DNA from: Ilyonectria destructans
Taxonomy: Eukaryota > Ascomycota > Sordariomycetes > Hypocreales > Nectriaceae
Assembly (NCBI GenBank): GCA_020740775.1
Contig: JAHEWK010000011.1
Coordinates: 124,001-188,000 of the forward strand
DNA length: 64,000 bases
Reading direction: 5' to 3'
Shown here in pieces: positions 23,849 to 35,089 of this stretch. How positions within the stretch are numbered: position 1 is the first letter of the stretch; each line of letters starts with the position of its first letter. A program made the translations under genes and the position numbers. Under the pieces are notes generated by a model. The model worked only from the letters and a program-made list of their open reading frames with translations. It was not told the DNA's origin and ran no database searches.

Positions 23849-25715
23849 ATGAGAAAACCGCTAGCCCAACGAGCCATCTTATGGCTTGGAGCGGCATTTG
23901 TTGCATACCATCTGGTTACCTTTTTATTCCAAGCTCACCCAGCGTACCCTGGTCCAGCCAGCCAGGACGCGCAGCTAATCCCCGTAAGAACCAAGGGTGA
24001 TAGCGACAAAGCAGCTGCCATCATTGAGGCCTTTCGATTCTCGTGGAACAATTACGAAACATATGCGGCCCCCCACGACACCTTGCTTCCAGTCAGTCAG
24101 ACATACGAGGACGATCGGTGAGTTTCTTCACGCTTTTCCCCCCCAAGAGACTCAGTCAAATTGACGACGAGGCTGACATGAGATGACCATGCTAGCAATG
24201 GGTGGGGCGCAACTGCTGTTGATGGGCTAAGCACTGCCATCATCATGAACGAAGCCAAGATCGTGGATAAGATTCTGCGACAGATTGCCGCGACCGACTT
24301 TAGTGTCACTGCGGTCCCCGACCAGCCTATTTCTCTCTTTGAGACGACGATTCGTTATCTTGGAGGCTTACTCTCAGGTATAGTGTGTTTAGCTCTGTCC
24401 CCTGCGAATGTGTTGTACCTCGATGTTCTTGCTGGGTTGACTGACTAACCATGCGTCTGTTGATACAGCCTATGACCTACTCTCTGGCCCATTCAAGCAT
24501 CTCGTACAAGATCCACGCTTGAGAGATACTCTGCTAGAGACGGCCAAACATCTTGCAGATAGCCTCAGCATTGCCTTTGACACACCGAGTGGAGTTCCAG
24601 ATGACGAAATCATTTTCAATCCACGCCCGCATCGACTCGGTAACATCGATAACTCAATAACATGTTTCGGCACGCTCGTTCTTGAGTGGACTCGACTAAG
24701 TGACTTGACCGGAAATACCACGTACGCTGCTCTCGCACAGAGAGCCCAAGCGCATCTGATTCACCCCAAGCCTGAGGGCTTCAGACTACCTGGCCTCGTG
24801 GGCACATATGTTCGGCTGCACAATGGCCACTTTGGGGACTATCAGAGTGGCTGGGGAGGCGGCTCCGATAGTTACTACGAGTACCTCATCAAGATGTATG
24901 CATACGACCCTGTGTCATTTGTCGAGTACAAGGACAGTTGGGTCCTAGCGGCCGAGTCATCGATGCAATATCTGGCATCTTCTCCGACAACCCGACCCGA
25001 CCTAACCTTTCTAGGGGAGTTCCGTGGAAACACAACTGTCCCTATGTCTAGCCACTGTGAGTTCCATCAACCTTGTCCACACTTATACCAAAGTCGTATT
25101 GTCTAACAGCCATGCGATGGAACAGTGGCTAGCGTCTGCGGCGGCTCCTTGATTCTTGGTGGTCTGCTCCTCCAAAACCAAACCTTTGTCGATTTTGGGC
25201 TCGAGCTTGCCAAGTCATATTACGAGGTATACCGTCAAAGTCCTGCCGGAATCAGCCCCGAGACGTTCCGCTGGGTTGACGATCACCAACCTCTCACCAA
25301 ACCATCAGCCAACCGCCCGCCACCAAGAAAGTGGCGGTCCTTCTATCACGCCAGCGGCTTCTACCCTACTAACCCCGAGTATATTCTGCGACCCGAGACC
25401 ATAGAAAGCCTATACTACGCATACCGGGCCACGGGTGACCAGCAGTGGCAGGATTGGGCGTGGGAGGCCTTTGAGGCGCTGAACGAGATGAGTCGCGTCG
25501 AGGGAGGTTACGCAGGGCTACGCAGTGTAATGAAGAAAGAAGAGAACAAAGCGGGACAGTGGATCGACAAGATGGAGAGTTTCTGGCTTGCAGAAACACT
25601 CAAGTACTTGTATCTAATGTTTGCGGAGGATTCAGAGTTTCAAGTGAGGAGTGACGGCCGAATGAAATACGTGCTTAACACAGAAGCACACCCGTTAAGA
25701 ATACGGCACCAATAG
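23849..25715 (+). CDS. GH47 class I alpha-1,2-mannosidase, type II membrane protein
   Basis: Trims alpha-1,2-linked mannose from N-glycans in the secretory pathway, by family. Exons 23849-24117, 24196-24377, 24469-25056 and 25126-25715 give 542 aa. A single N-terminal anchor (about 9-27) is followed by the (alpha/alpha)7 barrel. Motifs are [61 protein letters not shown] and [18 protein letters not shown]; the acidic residues in RPETIES and GSDSYYEY are the usual catalytic set. The protein ends [17 protein letters not shown], as family members do. It runs tail to tail with a GT34 gene only 166 bp away, which suggests a small glycan-processing pair. Confidence 0.93.
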
Positions 25716-25881
25716 CATAGAAATGGCAAGTTGGAATGAAACTTAAGCTGTGATTGTACTATTTTTCTTTTGTACAAGCGATAAAAGTTATTAAGAGTAG
25801 CCGCCAGGGTACACATAATAAAGATTCACTCCTTTCTCAGATGGTGGCCTTACTCGGGGTTGAGCCATCCCAGAGATCGCC

Positions 25882-26976
25882 TCAATCGGCATGATGTCCC
25901 AGTTGAGCCCAGAAGCTTTGAATATTCGCAGTAGCGTTTCTCAGTATTCGTTCCGGCTCCCATGGGCCTTTCTGCCGCCTCAACATCTCCACCCATTCAT
26001 TGATAACCTTGTCCTTGTCTTCGCGACCCGCGAAATGTAGAAGAAAGTCCCCTCGTCTAGCATGGTGGTCTTCCAGACCCTCCTCACTGTCCCTCTCCTC
26101 AAACTCGGCAGGACTATCCCCAGGATAGGCATTGAACCACACCCAAGGGACGTCTTCCACATGTCTCTGGAACTTGGGCTCATTCATGACAATCTCCATC
26201 GCGCTTTGCTCGGCAAACTCCAGCGTTACATTGGGGTTGTAATCTCGAAAGGCAAGAATATCGCTGAACAATTCTATAGCCCACTGATTTACACGGACGA
26301 GGAAAATGCCAGCGTTGAGACCATTCCAGTCCTTCGTGACTATCAGATGCGTGTCGTGCTTCGTTTCGTCCTCCCTTCGGCTCCCGTAAGGATGATCTTG
26401 GGGACCGTCGAGTGGGAGGAAGCTCGATATGGGACGGCACTGATCAAGGATAAGAGTGTCTCGGTCCACCCAGAATAACCACTCCAACCGCTCCTCCGCC
26501 GGCTTCATAAGTTCCACTAGGAGTAGGGACAGGATGAAGGCAGGTTTGTTCCAGGCCGAGTCGTCCATAACTGGGGAGCACAAAACCTCAAGCTGCGTGT
26601 CGTGAACCAAGCTGTGTAGTAGGTGTGTTTGTAGCGCTTTCCGATAATGATCCTGGGGCTCGCCGAAATGAGCAGTTACGGTTCCTATCCTGACCCGTGG
26701 TAGCGAATACGGCGAGACTTGTTGGCATGATCTGCGTACAAAATCTGACTCCTTGACAATAAGAGAAGAGTCAAACTGCGGTAAACACTCGCTCCCACCA
26801 TGATGGTGGAGAAGGGTGATGGAAACATTGTTCGAGGCATGGTTGATTAAATCAGGCAGTTCCCGTCTATGATAGAATGAGAATGCCTTGTAGCATAGAA
26901 TAACAGCAACTAAACTGCCGAAAGCTTTTGAAATGAGCGTTCTAGCTGATGCTGGCAGTGCGTTGCGCTGAAACAT
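25882..26976 (-). CDS. GT34 family glycosyltransferase (GMA12/MNN10 type)
   Basis: Single-exon 364-aa type II membrane protein; the anchor is at about 14-34. The catalytic domain shows the DXD metal-binding motif WVDRD (171-173), the acceptor-side motif LNAGIFLVR and a later FAEQSAME stretch. The C-terminal motif DFLLHFAGR is typical of alpha-galactosyl/mannosyl-transferases of the GMA12/MNN10 group, which act in the Golgi. The ATG at 26976 places the anchor near the N-terminus. Donor sugar (UDP-Gal, UDP-Xyl or GDP-Man) is not decided by sequence alone. Confidence 0.9.
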   Translation of the reverse strand: MFQRNALPASARTLISKAFGSLVAVILCYKAFSFYHRRELPDLINHASNNVSITLLHHHGGSECLPQFDSSLIVKESDFVRRSCQQVSPYSLPRVRIGTVTAHFGEPQDHYRKALQTHLLHSLVHDTQLEVLCSPVMDDSAWNKPAFILSLLLVELMKPAEERLEWLFWVDRDTLILDQCRPISSFLPLDGPQDHPYGSRREDETKHDTHLIVTKDWNGLNAGIFLVRVNQWAIELFSDILAFRDYNPNVTLEFAEQSAMEIVMNEPKFQRHVEDVPWVWFNAYPGDSPAEFEERDSEEGLEDHHARRGDFLLHFAGREDKDKVINEWVEMLRRQKGPWEPERILRNATANIQSFWAQLGHHAD

Positions 26977-27325
26977 GGCGAAGGCTGGAGAGATTTGGGA
27001 CGCTGGCAGGGAGCCCCTACTGTAAAAAATAAAGTAAACAAAAAACCACCTTCATGGCAAAGTGCAGACTTCGAAACTCACAACTGACCCTTTACTAGCA
27101 TGCTAGCGCCGCTTACTACTCCTTACGGAGTACAAAGTAACGAGCTATCGAATTCTCCGGGGCGCTATGTCCGAAATGACATTACGAGCGTCCAAATATG
27201 ATCTAGCGTAATACTTCTATTGTCAGTAAGCTCAATCTATTGATTCAACCCCTGATGGTAGCGCCCCTTTTTTCTTTAGTTTTGTCGCGCTATTGCCCCT
27301 TGCTTATTCCTGCGCTCTAATTACC
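26977..27325. other. Upstream region of the GT34 gene
   Basis: Promoter-sized region between the GT34 start and a pyruvate decarboxylase-like relic. I see no ORF or RNA gene here. Confidence 0.5.
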
Positions 27326-27530
27326 ATGTCTGAGATCCTTGTTGGCGAGTATCTCTTCCGTCGGCCGAGAGAGATCGGCATCGAGACTAGCTTCGGTGTC
27401 CCTGGAGGTATGTTTTCTTCTAGCCCGGCGCTAAGACGGAACGCTCGTGGGTTCAAGAGCCAACATGAATCACACTATGAAATCACACTTCTAGATCTCG
27501 TCCCCAACGAAGCCTCTCTCACTCCCTCTC
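27326..27530 (+). pseudogene. N-terminal relic of a pyruvate decarboxylase-like ThDP enzyme
   Basis: The ATG at 27326 opens SEILVGEYLFRR then EIGIETSFGVPG, which is the start of pyruvate decarboxylase-type thiamine diphosphate enzymes. A GTATGT donor follows, then YEITLLDLVPNE, which is the next conserved piece. The acceptor before this piece is CAC instead of CAG, and nothing of the remaining 500 residues follows. This is a short remnant, not a gene. Confidence 0.7.
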
Positions 27531-28416
27531 ACTCCCTCTCACTCTGTCCCTAACAACTGAACTTCGCCATCCCTCGATAGCCATCAAGCACTTTCCTCTG
27601 ACACAGCCCTGTCGCCACCTATTGCCACAGCCTCAAACGACCAACTATCCTTATCTAGTAGTAAATGACTATTTCGTTCTACGGCCTTGCAGCTGTCGCC
27701 TGCATAAAGGGACGTGGCATCTTCAGAGCTCATTGATTTATTGCCATACAAATGAAGGACCGTGTAGAGCAGGTAAGGAAATCAATCCACGACTTCAACG
27801 TAATTGATCAACATATTGTTCTACGTAAACTCGCCTCGTTAGACATTGTTTGGGGTGTAGCTTGGGAATATTTTAGGGGTGAGTGCATGAGTGACTGCCC
27901 CGACATCGATGTAGGGTGGGGAACCGACCGGCTGATTCAGAGCGGCTTAGTCCGCTTTGTTGACTCGCTGAACTCCGATTCAAGTTTCGCAATATGAAAA
28001 CAGGCTAGCTAGATTCGTCTTCCCTCTAGCACAAGGCGACCTTCCTCAAGGGCGATTGGCTTTATGCCGCTTATCGCTGGCAGCAACTTCGCCGAAAGCC
28101 GCCTTCGCCGAAATGAACTGTTTTTCTCCAGTGGAGTCTGGTCTCGTGGAAGTTTGACCGATGCCCTATCAAAGGACTAAGTGATGTATGAAAAGATCCA
28201 ATTGTGTCTCCGCGCCTACGTTGTAGCCTGCTCCGATGTGCTGTCTAAGTGATTTCTCCACGTCCGATATAGGAACGACCAGTCGTACATGTGACATCTT
28301 TCCGGCTAAATATCAGGTTGATTCATGACGATCACGCTTCAAACAAGCTCCTTAGTATGCTAGAATCTTTATCGTTGCCAATTTGCGGTTCGAGAGTACT
28401 CTTGCAATCACTAGCA
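27531..28416. other. No gene recognised
   Basis: Begins with a ctctcactcc microsatellite (about 27515-27545). Plus-strand ORFs at 27622-27807 and 27752-27997 show no family signature. Right part may be leader of the broken MFS gene. Confidence 0.4.
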
Positions 28417-29974
28417 ATGGATGAACTACGGGAAGACAGGTTAGCACCCCTGGAGAGAGCCAGAGCACCCGACAGCAACGCCAATGCCGTCAAGCTCGAG
28501 ACTTGGCAGAGATATCTCATATTATTTATTGTCAGCTGGAACTGTTTGGTCGTCACCTCGACGAGTACCTCTCTGCTTGTGGCCACTCCCGAAATCGCAG
28601 TTTCCTTCTCGACCACAGCCGAAATTCTCAACGTCACTAATTCTGCGGTCTTGGTCGCTATGGGTTGTTCTTCCTTGATCTGGTCACCCCTAGGTCAAGT
28701 ATTCAGCAGACAAATTAGCTATAATGCTGCTATCATCGTTTTATTTCTAACCTCTACTGGAACCGCGGTCGCCCCGAATCTTGCCTGTTTTACCGCCATG
28801 AGGATTCTTACTGGATTGACGGGAACATATTTCATGGTTGCAGGACAGACCATCATTGCAGATTTGTTTGCCCCTCTTGTTAGAGGTAGAGCAGTTGGCT
28901 GCTTGATGGTTGGAGGTGTTGCGGGCACAGCTGTGGGTGAGTTGAATGGCTTCAGAAAAGCGCGCACTCCTAGATTGGCATGCTAATGCTCGTATTTAGG
29001 GCCTTGTATCGGTGGCATAATCATAACATACAATGATTGGCGAACCATTTACTGGCTACAATTAGGACAGGCAGGGCTCGGATTGATCCTATCTCTGCTG
29101 TTTATACCCGGGATTGAAAGCGAGGTTCGACAACTTTCGGACAAGAATCTGAGCACTACACTTTCGCACATTGACATACTCTGAAGATTCAATCCAGTCA
29201 ATGTTTTCAGGCTCTTTCAATTACAACAGGTTTTTCTTGCAGACCTTGCCTGCGGACTGCTGGCAGTAACACAATATGCGTTACTTACTTCAGTAAGGCT
29301 TGCTATCAACCCAAGATTCAATCTTACAACGCCCTTGATCAGTGGTCTTTTCTATATTTCCCCCGGGGTTGGATTTATAGTTGGGAGCCTTGTCGGAGGC
29401 CGATTATCAGACCGGACAGTCAAACGCTGGATTGCAAAACGCAATGGCTTACGCCTGCCAAAAGACCGCTTAAATAGCGGAATAGCCTACCTATTTTTTA
29501 TCCTACCTATATCAGTGCTCCTGTATGGGTGGGGTTTGGATAAAGAATTTGGAGGGCTTACATTAGCGATCATTATGACATTTTGGATTGGAGTTGGTCT
29601 GATGGGAGCTTGGAATGGTTTAAACACCTATACGTCTGGTAAGATCTTCAACCTCCTCTTTTTATACTAATTAGAAGAAAGATGACTGACTTGGAATTTG
29701 TATTATAGAAGTGTTTCCAGATCAGAGGTCGGAAGTAGTTTGTAGCAAGTATATTATGCAATACTTCTTCGGAGCGGTTACTACTGGTACAACTGTTCCT
29801 TTAATCAATACCCTTGGCATTGGATGGTATTTTACAATTTGTACGCATTTCCCTTCAGTGTTGGATGAAATCAATGCCTGGTGGCTAACTTTAAATACAG
29901 TGGCATTTACGAATTTACTAGGAGGCACTATAGTTCTATATATTGCAAGATTTCATCTGGATAGAAGTAGATAA
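28417..29974 (+). pseudogene. MFS transporter (DHA1 type) with an in-frame TGA
   Basis: Exons 28417-28936, 29000-29638 and 29709-29974 join in frame and read as an MFS drug transporter: VKLETWQRYLILFIVSWNC, SPLGQVFSRQ, DLFAPLVRGRAVG, NPRFNLTTPLISGLFYISPG, VGGRLSDRTVKRW and EVFPDQRSEVV. A TGA at 29182-29184 interrupts the frame just before the conserved RFNPVNVFRLF segment. Everything after it stays open. Splicing around it would delete conserved residues (an in-phase but poor GTTCGA donor exists at about 29124). A recent nonsense mutation or a sequencing error are the likely explanations. Confidence 0.75.
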
Positions 29975-30186
29975 GGGTCTTTATTGACGAGGTTCCAGCC
30001 TTGTTCAGCACCATTAAATAGATCAAAGAGGTACAGAAAAGATAGGCAGAACAACCGTAGACATAACACTGCTAGGATATACAGTAGTGAGAGTAGCAGA
30101 GATATTGTACACTTGCCTTAGACGCCAGTTCCGAGCGGGCTGTGTAAACTTTCCCGGAAAGCGTTTGAATCATATCTACTTCGACA

Positions 30187-33100
30187 TCAAACAATCTTTG
30201 ATACGTGACTAGACTTGAACATCTGTTGTATACAATTCACGAGCCCAGCCATACTCTGGTCGCCGGTATGCTGTAAAGAAGCCAGCATCTCGAGACCTGC
30301 CTGGAATAGGCGCTGTACCTCCCCATCTGTAACCGACGCGTTGTGCATATGCTGCAGTAGAATTGTCGTAGCAGTGAAAATTGCATGTGTACGGGTCCAA
30401 GTCAATGGAAATACGAATTCCAATGTGTAAGGTAGCGACACTCCCGTGGGAAGAGCTGAGGTTTCACGAAGCTTGTTCACTGCTTGTAGCAGCTGCGTGC
30501 ATATTGCGAGTTCCTCTTCGCTTGAAATGAGGAGTTGGCCGCGGCGGTCTGTTGCTGTCTTTGCGAGTAGTAGAGCTTCGCACTGCAAGAATTCGCCATA
30601 AGATCTAAGGGGCATGTTCATGTCATCTTCTCTCTGCGGCGCAGGAGACTGATCGAAGAGAGTATCAATTCGAGCGTTCCAATCATCGAGCCATATCTTG
30701 ATATCATGAACACAGGTTGCCATCCACGGGGCACTGTCAATTGCAGGGTCAACAAATTCCTGAACTGGAGATACCCAATCGGTTCCAATAACATCTCTGT
30801 GGAAGCGATTTTGAAGTCGTGCCAGGTTGTACACCATCGTTGAAAGTTCACCTGTGGCCACCGAACTGAGGTCGGGCGAGTACGCGAGGACCTCATGTCC
30901 ATCAGGTAATTGATGTGGCCTGCCAAAGGAAATGGAAACTTGGGTTTCAAGGGTATAAAGCGTACGATAGAGTACACCTGCGTAGGCGGAATCAGTCTTG
31001 TCGGACCCATGTACTTCGATGATGTCGAGACACATTCGAGATGCATGACCTAGAAGTCTCCAGACATCCATGGCACTGGGACGGATCCAGGCATATATGC
31101 ATAACAAGAGAATCATTTGTAATGACTGGTTTGTTGGATGAATGAACAAATCGCTCGAAAGGCCACCAGAGACTGCGTCACGAAAATAGGTGTCCGCAAA
31201 AACTTGCAACCTTTGGTCTTGCAGGCCCAGTGACGCCAAGGATATCGCAAGTATCAAATTTAAGCGTGTTTGCACCACGTTGTCGTCACTTTCCACAGAG
31301 CTACCACTGTAGATGTGATCCAGAGTCTGACTGATCAGGGTTTGGCCAAGTATAGGATAGGTTATTTCGATAGATCGGTAGTAGTGCCATGCTAGGTTTT
31401 GCGCCTCCGACTGGGATATATTCACCGCCATATTGAGCATGAGAGAACTGCATAACGTCTCCAGAAGAATTGGTGGTCGCGACTCAGGTGTTGAGGCTTC
31501 CCTAGGGAGGGGAATCGACCTTCCGAGGCTATTTGCGAGGAGAGAAAATGAGCTTGTAGCGCCAAAGAACATTAGGTTGGGTGAGCTGGTCGAATTGGAT
31601 GGTGCTGGGCATAGAATATTTGATAGAATATGCCTCTGAACTCGCTCATTGATCCCTGTCCCTGAGCGTGCTACATTGGATGGCGAGGTGTCGGCGAGCA
31701 GATCTGAGACGGTGGCAGCAGGCTCAAAAGGGTGAGAAAGTCCGTCAACTTCCGTCATCAGGCTCTCGACATGTTGTTTCAAGGCGTGGACGTGCCTGCA
31801 TCCATGTTAGTCATGATACCTATTTCCATATTCGAACAGACAGAGTGGCCTCATACCTGCGCGATGTTTCTTCGGCTAATGCGTTATCCCAATAGCAACA
31901 GTCCCGGCGAAGCTTTGCACAATTATAACATGCAGGAAGACTCATATCGCACCTTATCCTTCTCTTTTTACAGTGTGAGCAAACTGGGAGATTTTGCATA
32001 ACTGTCTGCAACTGAGCTTCTTCGATCACAACTTTTGCTTGCTGATTCGGTACTGTAGAGTTCTCGCTCTCAGCAACTAGCGGAGTCCCTGGCAAATCAG
32101 ACTGTTCAGATTCGCCCTGAATTATTGTTTGGCCAAAGCCCTCCAAGTCAGGGGCTTCAGATAGATTGAAAAGTCCAAGGAAGTCCATGTCAGTATCCAG
32201 TGATAGCTGATCTATCTCGAATTCCGGAAACATGGTTTCAAATGTTGATTGGCCGATCGTAGCTGATGGTTGCTCACGGGCGTATAGCACGTCTGCGTTT
32301 TCTCTAAAGACTAGTTCCTTTAACTGTCTGGCTTCAAGACATGGTTCGGAGTCGGAAGATTCTTCTTCTCTAAAGAAGCTCAAAGCCCCCTTTCGCAGCT
32401 GATCGAATAAGGCGCCACATCGCTGGGCGGCTGGCCATTGCTTGACGATAAGAATCTATCAAATGTCAGTAAATGATATCAGACGTGGCATTTGATGCGC
32501 TTGACGTACGAAAAACCCGGATATCCGGTGAACAACTTCAAAGACTTGCGCTAAAGAATAGTATCTCCGAATGAGGGCGCGATAGTGCCATAGTCCGTAC
32601 AGGATCAGATTTCCTGCTTCGTAGCAATGGTGAGTTGCATGCCAGGGATGGTCTAGGTTATTTGCCTCTACCAACTCCCAATATCCGTCCGTGATTCGGA
32701 TTGCCGCGTCAAAGTATTTGAGCACAGAGGCTTCGTCTGGACTGGGATTGAGCGCACAAGGCATATGAAGCAGCAGAATAGCATGCCATTCCATGAAATC
32801 ACACCATTTGGGGGTCGCAGAGTTGACTTTTGCCTCGGAAATTTGCCTCTCAACGTCAACTAACCAGCCGCCATGTGTCAACTGGGGGTTCGAGATCGGC
32901 CGCATTCCGATGTTAACAGAGCAGATTTCTGATTGAAGGCGAAGAAATCGAAGGCGGTCAATGGACCGGATATAAGATACCTGGTCAAATCTCTGGTCCG
33001 AATTCTGATCTGGACTCTGATTTGAAAAGTTTGGGTCATCTTGAAAAAGCGGAAAAGGTAGGTGAACTTGATCCCCGGCGACTGCGAATGGTCGATGGGA

Positions 33101-34310
33101 CGTGATGGCGACCGATCTCTCGATGGAATACAGCTGTAGGTGGTGTTAGTCTAGTCGCTAGATAAGACCTCATTCATCAGGGACTCACTGTCCAATAGAG
33201 TCGTTTGCGAAAATCAGCAGCTCTTTGGTCTATGCCACTTGCTACTGGAGTTTCCTGGTGAAGACCGAGTTCTAAAGCTATTCTCGCTGCGTCACCGACG
33301 ACTTGCCAAAGGTTCGTGGAAGATGGAAACAGGTAGCCGTATTGAGCAAGTAGCAAGAGTTGCTGGATGGTGGTGGTTGTGGCATTATTAGAGCTGAGTC
33401 CGAAGTCAAGATGGGTGAAAGCATCTCGGCGTAATGACTCAGCCACCGAGACCAATTTTCGGTAGTCTCTGGCCCCTGACGAGAGTGCAGCTATCGCCAT
33501 GATCATGGATATTATGAATTGCTCGTCCGCTGTCACAGTTTCAAGGCTGCCGCCAGACATTTTGAACCGCTCGAACATGTCGCTTATGTCGTCCTTTAGG
33601 AATAGAGGGTACTGGGGCAAGATTTGTCCGATGTAGACGGCCATTAGCTTTTCTGCAACTTCTTCCGGAAGCTGAGTGGGGTGTCCACCTCCATGACTGC
33701 TTGGGACGTTCATCGGACGTTGCTCCTGGAACGCAAGAGGGAAGGGGAGCTCGGCACTGAGGAAGAATGCGCGACAGTATGGCAGCGGATATCGAGAAAC
33801 ACTGTCGAAGGATGCAGCCGGTGCGCTATTCTTTGCCGTTATGGCTGCAAAACTATATGCAGCAGCTACCTCTTCAGGCGACGCAACTACAGGCGCGAGG
33901 GGTGAGATGGCGGTGTAGACTTGCTCGCGTTGTGGGATGGTGACACCGGAACTCTCCCGATCTTTAAGAAGGCTCTCACGCTCCAGCTCCAGTTGAGCCA
34001 CCAATTCTTCCAGGTAAGAGACAAGACTGGGTTCCAAGTAATTTAGTCAGGGAGGCGACATCAAGATGATGGATGAGCATCACGGCTTGGCACTTACCTT
34101 CGAGGAAGCTCTGCCTCGGAACCTCGATCCAAACCAATACATCGAGCCTTTGCGCTTGTGCATTGAGAACATGACGGGTAGCCACGATCACACTGCGAAA
34201 TTAGAAAATCAGCGCCAGGTTAGGTTGTGCTATAGCAATAATGCACTTACTTTTTTCTTCCGCCTGTAACACCGAGCGCAGGCATAGGAAGACCGGGTAC
34301 TTCTAACCAT
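30187..34310 (-). CDS. Tandem Zn2Cys6 transcription factor, two complete regulators in one frame
   Basis: Six exons (34310-34251, 34192-34098, 34026-33189, 33133-32510, 32455-31857, 31795-30187) give 1274 aa. First zinc cluster: Cys 11, 14, 21, 28, 31, 38, followed by a coiled coil (SYLEELVAQLELERESLL) and a fungal-specific transcription factor domain (about 160-480). An acidic linker with DTDMDFLGLFNLSEAPDLEGFG (about 590-690) resembles a C-terminal activation domain. A second zinc cluster follows at Cys 698, 701, 708, 715, 718, 725, then its own coil (HVHALKQHVESL) and a second fungal-specific domain. No stop separates them. An internal ATG at 31999 (residue 692) could start a stand-alone second regulator. 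Expected to be nuclear and to act on the neighbouring permease and enzyme genes; targets are inferred only. Confidence 0.8.
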
Positions 34311-35089
34311 TGCCTCCTCAGTCGGCTTCAACGTATCAATGTAGAAGGGCAATTATTTTGCAGCGAAACAGGCAGATAAGGAATATCAGGAAGTTGGGGG
34401 AATGATGCCACGAAAAGATGCGGGGTGCGATTAAGTCACCGTTGGATTGTGACCCTTTATTACGAAACCTCTGATAGATCGATATCCTGACCGTATTTAG
34501 AGGCGCTTTGGAGAAAAGAGGGGGTCGGATGCATGCTAGGTCAAGACGATAATTAGCTTCTTGATCCACACTCTATTGAACATTATCCCTTAGATTGAAT
34601 GCGCCGTACGCTATCCAACAGTTAGCGCTCAAAGCTGGACTCCGGTATAGCGATATCGTGGCTTTCGGCTGCTGTGGATTGTGGATGAGAGACTCTCCGT
34701 CACGATATCGGATGATGAAGATTAAAGAATAGAACGAACAGTCTGGAGCTCATTATTAACTACGTTCACTCTATCGCATATATAAAACATGAACTGCGTC
34801 TTTAACAATGCTGACAAAGCACCAGCATCAACCTGGTAGCAACCCTCCCATCTTAATCAACGTGGGAGAAAATATGGCCATAATCTGTGGATGGTTTATT
34901 ATCTTAAGAGGTTCAAACTCAAACTTCATTGCGTTGTTGGATGTTTAAAAGGCCCTCATTGATTAACAGATCACAAAGATCGACCGCTAAGGTTCAGTAG
35001 CCTACTTGTTATTATTCTGGTACAAATCCTTCAGGGTCCAAGCAATCATTGTATGGGGAGCCAATAGTATACGGTTTCCTATCTTCGAT
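34311..35089. other. Intergenic region upstream of the tandem regulator
   Basis: About 780 bp, without a supported ORF. It contains a segment (34511-34620) that recurs near the right edge of the window, and an inverted-looking pair gatatcgtggctttcgg / cacgatatc around 34655-34710. It also holds the 3' end of the leftward permease gene. Confidence 0.5.
34511..34620 (+). repeat. Dispersed repeat, copy A
   Basis: About 110 bp resembling 63760-63872 in the same orientation. Shared blocks include gaaaagaggggg, the tcaaga stretch and the end block gccgtacgctatccaaca, which is identical. In both places the repeat lies upstream of a minus-strand gene. Confidence 0.7.

Noticed and set aside
27752..27997. 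81-aa ORF with a coiled-coil-like start
   Set aside because: No family match and no neighbouring exons in frame.
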